In this document: positions 57,480-64,000 of the stretch, piece after piece | Numbering within the stretch: position 1 is the first letter of the stretch | Layout of the letters: each line of letters begins with the position of its first letter | Notes under the pieces: model-generated | Seen by the model: only the letters and a program-made list of their open reading frames with translations | Told to the model about the DNA's origin: nothing | Databases searched by the model: none | Translations under genes and position numbers: made by a program | Origin: Epiperipatus broadwayi | Lineage: Eukaryota; Onychophora; Udeonychophora; Euonychophora; Peripatidae | Reading direction: 5' to 3' | Assembly: GCA_028023455.1 (NCBI GenBank) | Contig: JAQFVV010000017.1 | Span: forward strand, 1,422,501 to 1,486,500 | DNA length: 64,000 nt

Positions 57480-57790
57480 AATAAATTAAGTCATATATCA
57501 CGTGACTTAATTTTAAAAAAATCTAATACAATAAGCATGCTGATAGCTTTAAATAAGCTTTTCCAACAGCCACAAGAGAAAGCATTCACAAATCTCTATC
57601 AAGAACCACCCCGAGCTGACGGTTCTCCTCAGTGAGGCACTAGGATATTCAGACACTAGATCTAAAATACCAACTAAAGGCCATCACATATCTAATACTT
57701 AACTATTAAGTAGAAATCTGAAATTTTCAGACATCTATATGTCTTCAAATCCAGTTATCTAACTTAAGTAGCTATATGGGTCTGAATAAT
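57480..57790 (-). repeat. Family D repeat, decayed
   Basis: Minus strand: TAGCTACTTAAGTTAGATAA, GATCTAGTGTC (GUC triplet), CTGAGGA (57632-57626), stem II GAACC/GGTTC with a 13-nt loop, then TTGATAG in place of GAAA. The outer region (GCATGCTGATAGCTT) matches the arm at 2075-2100. Stem I can form 3 bp UGA/UCA. Confidence 0.6.
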
Positions 57791-58659
57791 ATATATATAT
57801 AATAATCATTACTTTGTTTAAGTCTATTTTTAAAGTTAAAAATAATATAACATGAAAAAAGTAATCACTTATAACCTAATAGAAATAATTAAAAGTTATT
57901 TATGTATTTACTAAAAGATTATTGTTACAACTAAGTGCCATTTAAAGTAAAGTGCATGAAAAATAATTGTATATATATATTGTAATTCAAGCGTTATTAA
58001 TTTTCTTTTTTTCTGAGCCAATGTAATATCTGGTAAAATGAAAATTTACACTATGTTTTATAATATTTGTCTTTAATCAATATATATTTACTATATCATA
58101 TTGTAATGGTATGGAAGATGGGATAAATATAGTGTGTCATTCCCATGGTCAATATTTATAATCAATGAATAAATGCAAAAGGAATCCGAATAAATATATA
58201 ATGAGCATAAAAAAGTCAGCATAGAATAAACAATAAGTAGTTATAATAATAATAAACAGTTACATCACCAGTGATACACAAGAATAATCAATAGTCCTCC
58301 CTTGTGACTGGATATAACAGAAATTCTAGATCAAAATGAGAGACTACTTATCTATCCAATGCCAAACATAAGACATGATATACAAATAATTACCTGCAGG
58401 CAGGGCTACCATGTATGGCTGTGAAGGTTGTACAGGACACAAGGTGTTTTATCATGGGGTGCTAAGACAGCAGTGTAATAAAATTTATATGTATATTTTT
58501 GAATTACTCCACTGTTAGAAAAACATTCTGAGTGTAAATATTTTTTTATTTAAAGATGAAAAGAGTACCTTTTTACTTAGAATTATTATGACAATGGTCC
58601 GAGCCTCAAATTTTGACACTTGAGCTCAAAATACACACACACACACATATATATATATA
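57791..58659. other. Unassigned stretch
   Basis: A minus-strand frame from about 58468 to 58394 is open and bordered by TTAG and GTAATT, but the sequence is otherwise unsupported. CA and TA microsatellites near 58625-58661. Confidence 0.35.
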
Positions 58660-58925
58660 TACTATTATCATTCTCCATACAGTAGTGCCACTCAGTGCAA
58701 GCCAGAGTAATCAATGGATGCCAGAAGGCTTGTGCATAAAATCCCTATCTAGTGCTTACTCATCCAATATCCCCAGACTAGTTTCTGGCTTATGGTCTTT
58801 GTCAGTGCACTGAGCCTTGGATTGATGGTTCTTGTCAGTGCACTGAGTGGCACTACTGTATGGAGGGTTTTGCCTGCTTTAATAACAGTTATGAGCAAGC
58901 ATAAGAAATGGTTATCATGTGATAC
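58660..58925 (-). repeat. Family B repeat with terminal inverted repeats
   Basis: CATACAGTAGTGCCACTCAG and its inverse CTGAGTGGCACTACTGTATG bound the unit. Core on minus: CTGACAA (G8 to A), hairpin, GAAACTAGTCTGGGG. The second arm is reduced to about 45 bp. Confidence 0.7.
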
Positions 58926-59565
58926 TATTATCATTCAACAGGCCGATGCCATATTGACACAATAATTAATAAAACTTATATGAAAATGTTTAGATTTCTG
59001 AAACACTTTATTGTTAGAAACATGTTCAGATTGTAAATATTTTTTTTATTTAAATATTAAAAAAAATATTTCTTTACCTAGACTTGTGATAATTTCTTGA
59101 GACTAGAAATATATTTTATATATACTCCACCCTTGCACAAAACCAACCACACCAATACTCTTTTGTCATTATAATTAATAAAATTTATATGTAAATGAAA
59201 ATATTTAGATTTCCCAATCACTTTTATTTAAATATTTAGTTTATATAAAAAGTAACACATTGCTATTAATAATTTATATAAAAATAAAACTTATTTGAAA
59301 AATAGTGTCTCATAACTACAGTAATTCTACATGTATGTTTATCAATTTTTAGAGTAGTGGTGGAATAGCTGACTTTGGGATGTAAGGATCCTAGGACTGT
59401 TTCCAACGCTGCATTGCGCAAAACTTTTTTAATAACAATAATATCTTTTTCTTTTTTTTATTAAGCTGTATTATCTTTTTACATGTGTATTAAAATAGCT
59501 TTTCTTATTTTTAATAATATATGAATTTTTTCTACAGGCTTTTTTTTCATACCTGCACTCCAATA
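58926..59565. other. Unassigned stretch with a weak tRNA-like segment
   Basis: AGTGGTGGAATAGCTGACTT to GTTTCCAACGCTGC (59345-59410) has the layout of a decayed tRNA-derived SINE head. Otherwise nothing. Confidence 0.35.
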
Positions 59566-59900
59566 TGTAATATATAGGGGTTTGAACTCAGTCTTTCACA
59601 TGACCCTTAACTATCCACATTATTTCATACTAATGACACTCTTCGTCACACACATGCTTAAAAGATAAATAATCACCAATATACGTGCTTCATGCTAAAC
59701 TAGAACTCGTCAGTTGGTCCAGATTATCATCTCCACACATATATACAATCGATGCTCAGCTTATATTAAAATATCCAGTCTTTATACTTTAATGGACAGG
59801 CTTCAATATACTCCACTCCAAAACTATTCAGATGTCCATTTCATTGAAAATCTGATGATGGAATGCTCAAAGCCCACATAAGTGCCAACCTTCTCATCCT
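59566..59900 (-). repeat. Family A repeat
   Basis: Closely follows the order of 170-490 (GGGTTTGAACTCAG, AATAATCACCAATATACGTG, CATTGAAAATCTGATGATGG). Core on minus: CTGACGA, GTTCTAGTTTAGCAT, GAAGCACG, so A15.1 is lost. Confidence 0.65.
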
Positions 59901-61589
59901 ATCCATGTTGACCAAAAGTCACTCTGATCCCTCATACTATATTATCTTTTTATTTTACTAAACAGCTTTTCCTTGGATGGGGACTCATGTTTCTTCTCTA
60001 GCTAAAACTTGTAATTGATCCATAATCCACACTATAGTGCAAATCTAAAGAAAACAGAAGGAGTAAAAAACAATTTTTGGAAAGATATTACTGCATGCCA
60101 AAATATTTAATTCTTAACAAATTTCATGGTATTATTTTATGCAATTCTTTTAATATAATAAATCCAGTATATGGTTTCACTATTGACAAAGTTTAAAAAA
60201 TGTAGCTAATGGAACAAATCAAGTGCTTGATTTTTATGTAGTTATCCAATAAACAAAATAAAGTGCAAAGTGTTTTAATGACTTCTAAAAATGTATTGAA
60301 TACACAATCTAATTATAAAATGTTTAAATTTTTTTCCTTAAATAAATCCTGGATAAATAATCCCTTGTTGAATTATATAATAAAGTATAATATATATAAT
60401 ATGACTTAGTTATTAATAAGTGTTAAAAAATAAAATAATATAGAAGTGTAAATATTTTATTATAGAATGAAGACAAGTGAAACTATTTTTGTTAATAAAA
60501 AGCATAAACAAGTTAGGTCTATGACATGTTCTAAATTAAAAGTAAGAAATGGATTTTTAAAACAAAGAACATATCAATACTAATGAAATGAAAGAGTTAT
60601 ATCAGCCACATTATTTAAAATTTATCTACTTTGGTAGTCCTAGTGGGATATAAAAGTTAGATCAATAAATAATGTAAATGTAAAAGTTTAAAACATTGGT
60701 GACCAAAAGGTAGATGGTTAAAAAGCAAAAAATGCCAATGGTAAAGATGCAGTGAGTGCATCAGAAGGCATACAGGGTGAAAGTTGTTGCATGTGCTTTA
60801 GTAGGATGTATCTTCTGATAGAATTGAAATGGCTGCTGTATATATGCAACTGGTCATCTGTATGTATTTAGCATAAAAGTCCTGATTTGGTTAAGGGCTT
60901 CATGCTTTACTATGTAATGTAGGATAGGATAGTGTCTTATTGGTGAGATTTGTAAGTTGAAAAAAAAAGAATTTCCAATTTATTTTGGCATTAGATTTAC
61001 AATATGCTAAAGATTATGCAATTCTTAACATATGAATAATTTATTTTAACAATTTATCAGTAGGAAAATTTTCAGTTAACATTGGGCTTGATAGTTATCA
61101 GATCAGTGTAAATATTAGTTCGATGACAGATTATGATTTACTGTGATTATATTTAACAAATTAAATAACACTATATGACATTGCATAAAGGTATGAAAAT
61201 TTTTTACATTGTGAATATATGATTATACAACCATGGAAATAAGTGAAGAAAAGCACACTTCTTATGAACTCAAGCATGGTTTTCAGGGTCTTGCAAACTC
61301 CATTTATGTTATAATGTTTGCTTTAAAGACTTTCTAGAAATGGCAATATCATATTAAGTGAGTATAAAATTAGTAGTAGAATACAATAAGCAGCAACAAT
61401 TATGCAAGATCTTGAAATATTTCATAAAGAAAGTATTACAAGATGCCAAATAAATAGATTGTGAGATTAGCATTTGTGTCTCAAAGATATTTGTATAATT
61501 ATCACAAAACTCAATTTTAACATTTTGTTTCTTTTTTGCCTCTCCCTATATAACCATTCTAACCTCAAAAGTTAGAATAATAATATAGA
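59901..61589. other. Unassigned AT-rich DNA
   Basis: About 1.7 kb with no recognised repeat, ORF homology or RNA gene. Confidence 0.45.
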
Positions 61590-62215
61590 CAGAGGCTAAA
61601 CTTTCCATAGAATAATCCACTCAGGGTAAGAAGCTTTGTGCATAAAATCCCTATTTAGTTGCTCATCCAATATTCCCAGACTAGTTTCTAGCTTATGGAT
61701 TTCATCAGTGAAAAGCCTTGGATATGAGAGCACTGCACCTAGATCTTAGGATCTAATGCAACCCATCAGTAACCAGCTTTTACCTTATTAGCTCGCTATA
61801 TTAAAAAACCAAAGACACCAAAAAGTATGGATGCTGAACTGAGTTCAGATCTATATGAGTATATAAGCTAATGAGCTTGGAAGGAAAACATTGTTTTCAT
61901 TTTGAATTCAAAGCTTTCTAATTATCTAATAAGATAAAATGTGACTGCTGGAGGATTGCATTAGATCCTAAGACCTTCATGCAGTGCTCTCATATCCAAG
62001 GCTTCTTGCTGATGAAAGCCACAAGCTAGAAACTAATCTGAGGATATTAGATGAGTAGGCACTAGATAGGGATTTTATGCACAAACCTTCTTGCATCCAT
62101 TGATTATTCTGGCTTGCACTGAGTGGTACTACTGTAAGGAGAGTTTAGCCTCTGTGTAAACAGCTTATGTAAGTATAAAGAATGGTGATCATGTAATGTT
62201 TGGTGGTTTAATAAT
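61590..62215. repeat. Family B long-form palindrome with two intact core sets
   Basis: Diverged palindrome (GAGGCTAAACTTTCC at left; GGAGAGTTTAGCCTC at right), with the CTGAACTGAGTTCAGATCTA block in the middle. Left arm (minus): CTGATGA (61708-61702) and GAAACTAGTCTGGG. Right arm (plus): CTGATGA (62009-62015), A-AGC-CACAA-GCT-A, GAAACTAATCTGAGG. The tail AGTATAAAGAATGGTGATCA follows. Confidence 0.75.
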
Positions 62216-63444
62216 CATATACATTTAAGAGCTATCTAAAATACAATAAGAAGTGCTCCATTGTTCAATTTTCTTACTGTAAAAAAATGAACATGGCTGC
62301 TAGAGGACAGTTCAATTATTATTTAAAATAGACTTGGTAAATTTCACATGACATTATATATATATATAAGTTCCAACCAGTAGCCACCTAAACATTCACA
62401 GTAAAATATAGTAATCAATATTTCTGACTGATGTCAAGGCAACCAACTGCTACCATTTCAATGATACTACCTTTTATCTAAGATGCTTGATTCAGATTTG
62501 GGTTTTTAAACATAGCTAGCATGCATTCTTGAATTTATATATATAAAACATTCGAGATTAGAACTCATAAACCCATACAATAATTATTTAAAATACTTTC
62601 TAACCTACATAAGGCAATGATTAAAAAAGAATAAAATAACCGTATATTCTCATGCTTCATTTATTAATATAAAAGCTCTCTGGGTGATACAAGAAATGGA
62701 AAGAAATAGGTGGAATTGAAAAGCTGGTAAAGAAAAAAACGAAGTGGAGAAATGGATAAACTTATGATATAACTGTTCTCTGGACCTGTCTGTAGGACAG
62801 AATTCGATTCCTTGATGTGTTATAGTTTAATATCTAATAAAAATGGCAAATGGATTGATTTACAATTCCTTGAAACTTAAATACTAAGGTTATTTTGAAA
62901 TCCTTAACTATTTCAAAACATTTCCAAATTCTATTTACTCTGAACATATATATATAATCAAATTTGACAATGAAGATAAAACTAATATAAAGTTTACACA
63001 AAATATACCAAGCAAGAGTGCCCAGTAATATTTTTAAATGAACTGTATATATAAAAATACGTGTATTTAAATATACATATATATAAATTCGTACTTAAAC
63101 CACTCAACCATGCTTTTAATCTTTGTAACCATAAAAAATTTCAAGGTTATAACGACAAATTTCTTAGTTTCATTAATTTAAAGGGGGGGGGGGGGCTAAA
63201 AACATTTTTCCAGTTATGCTAATTTGCATTGTTATCATTCGATTTGATTTTTATGCAGTTTTTCTGCTGAAGGTTGTTTTCCATACTCCTGCAATATTGC
63301 ATAATTATAAATTATAATTTACTTTGAAGTTCAAACAACGTCAGAATTACTAACGACGTCAAAACAGTTATTGGAATTAATGCAATAGATATATATGTAA
63401 ATAAGTAACTCAGATTGTATGCAAAACAGGAAGTAACTGAAACT
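62216..63444. other. Unassigned stretch
   Basis: Contains a 13-nt G run (63183-63195) and short TA arrays (62358-62368, 62947-62957). No coding homology. Confidence 0.45.
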
Positions 63445-64000
63445 TTCATTTAGTTATAAAACTTTGGCAATTTTTTCTTTTAATCCGCGCATTTTTCACC
63501 TTTACTTTAATCCTAACACAATCATCTATTAGCCCAGTAATCAGACCAACATCCCATACTATAGATACATTAGAAAAATATACTTCTTTTCCAAGTAATC
63601 CATATAGCGTATAATCATCATCAATAGTAGTCTGTCCAATAGACAGGTCTTCCTTTCTTTTTATTTCCACTCACCATTCCTTCCAAAACATCTTTTCATT
63701 AAACTATAATCTTTTCTTAGTATATGTCCAATCCAGTTTCTCTTTCTCTCTTTGATACTTTCAATCAATCTTCTTTCCTCATTAACTCTTTTCAAAACTT
63801 CTTCATTTGTTATTTTATTCACCCAACTGATTTTTTCCATTTTTCTCCATGTCCACATCTCAAAAGCTTCCAGTCATTTCTTAATTCTATTACTCAATGT
63901 CCATGTCTCACAACCATACATTAATACACTCCACACATAACATTTAATTAATCTTTTCCTTAATTCTCTTTCCATAGGTCCACAGAATATCTTCTTTCTT
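63445..64000 (-). pseudogene. LINE RT C-terminal fragment, running off the window
   Basis: Minus-strand frame from the window end: VLMYGCETWTLSNRIKK, a TGA stop, LEAFEMWTWRKMEKISW, then NKITNEEVLKRVNEERRL and RNWIGHILRKD, followed after a frameshift by a DDYTLYGLL-type end. YGCETW, FEMW-WR-M--I-W and W-GH-LR are standard for the RT/terminal region of invertebrate non-LTR elements, of a lineage different from the RTE copies at 15060 and 40085. The 5' part lies beyond 64000. Confidence 0.7.

Noticed and set aside
58394-58470. Minus-strand frame HPMIKHLVSCTTFTAIHGSP between TTAG and GTAATT
   Set aside because: Short, in a GC-richer patch that looks like an unplaced repeat; donor is weak and no partner exon is seen.
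1-64000. CRISPR array, bacterial operon or riboswitch
   Set aside because: No regularly spaced short direct repeats, no ribosome binding site-led ORFs, no operon structure; the content is animal repeat DNA.

Overview
The window is AT-rich metazoan DNA (roughly three quarters A+T by eye), almost entirely intergenic or intronic and built from old and young repeats. I recognise no complete host gene. Penelope-like elements (PLEs) with GIY-YIG endonuclease, RTE-type LINE 3' ends, Ty3/Gypsy gag and pol relics, a hAT relic, a pogo-like element, a tRNA-Gly-derived SINE and many (TA)n arrays point to an invertebrate animal. The species cannot be told from this sequence.

The main theme is hammerhead-ribozyme-like repeats. 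I hand-counted about 15 places where CTGANGA (N = T, C, A or G) is followed by a short hairpin and then GAAA, the conserved hammerhead core. They fall into dispersed families that I label A to D plus one singleton. Most sit in inverted repeats, terminal-inverted-repeat units or head-to-tail dimers with monomers near 360-415 bp, and many abut (TA)n arrays. Hammerheads in PLE terminal repeats and in non-autonomous retrozymes are established; the families and arrangements here are read from this sequence. Lesions in the core mostly fit decay of two CpGs, at N7-G8 and at 11.1-G12.

Layout. 0-4 kb: family A and B units, one strong coiled-coil host exon on the minus strand (1789-1962), then a cluster of inverted repeats with two well-formed hammerheads (2181-2257, 2422-2476). 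4.03-14.33 kb: a degenerate minus-strand LTR retrotransposon with ~2.6 kb LTRs and a gag-like relic; one LTR carries a PLE fragment, the other carries a family B palindrome with a 12-bp target duplication and a 696-bp insert between TTAA duplications. 14.3-28 kb: RTE, SINE and hAT relics, family A and B units and a second possible exon. 28.3-30.5 kb: family C dimer plus an inverted arm, then a PLE ORF truncated exactly at a (TA)n array. 30.5-35.6 kb: ORF-poor, G-rich-over-C DNA with no recognised element. 35.65-38.7 kb: a head-to-head PLE palindrome, a family C dimer and a family A dimer. 39-45.3 kb: LINE and SINE copies, a ~780-bp family B palindrome, a perfect 141-bp tandem duplication, a family D palindrome and a third possible exon. 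45-64 kb: SINEs, a pogo-like element, a Gypsy RT-RNaseH-integrase relic, further A, B and D copies, and a LINE fragment running off the right end.

The minus-strand exons at 45259, 20312 and 1789 could belong to one gene with very large introns, but they are not all phase-compatible with each other, so further exons or errors must be assumed.
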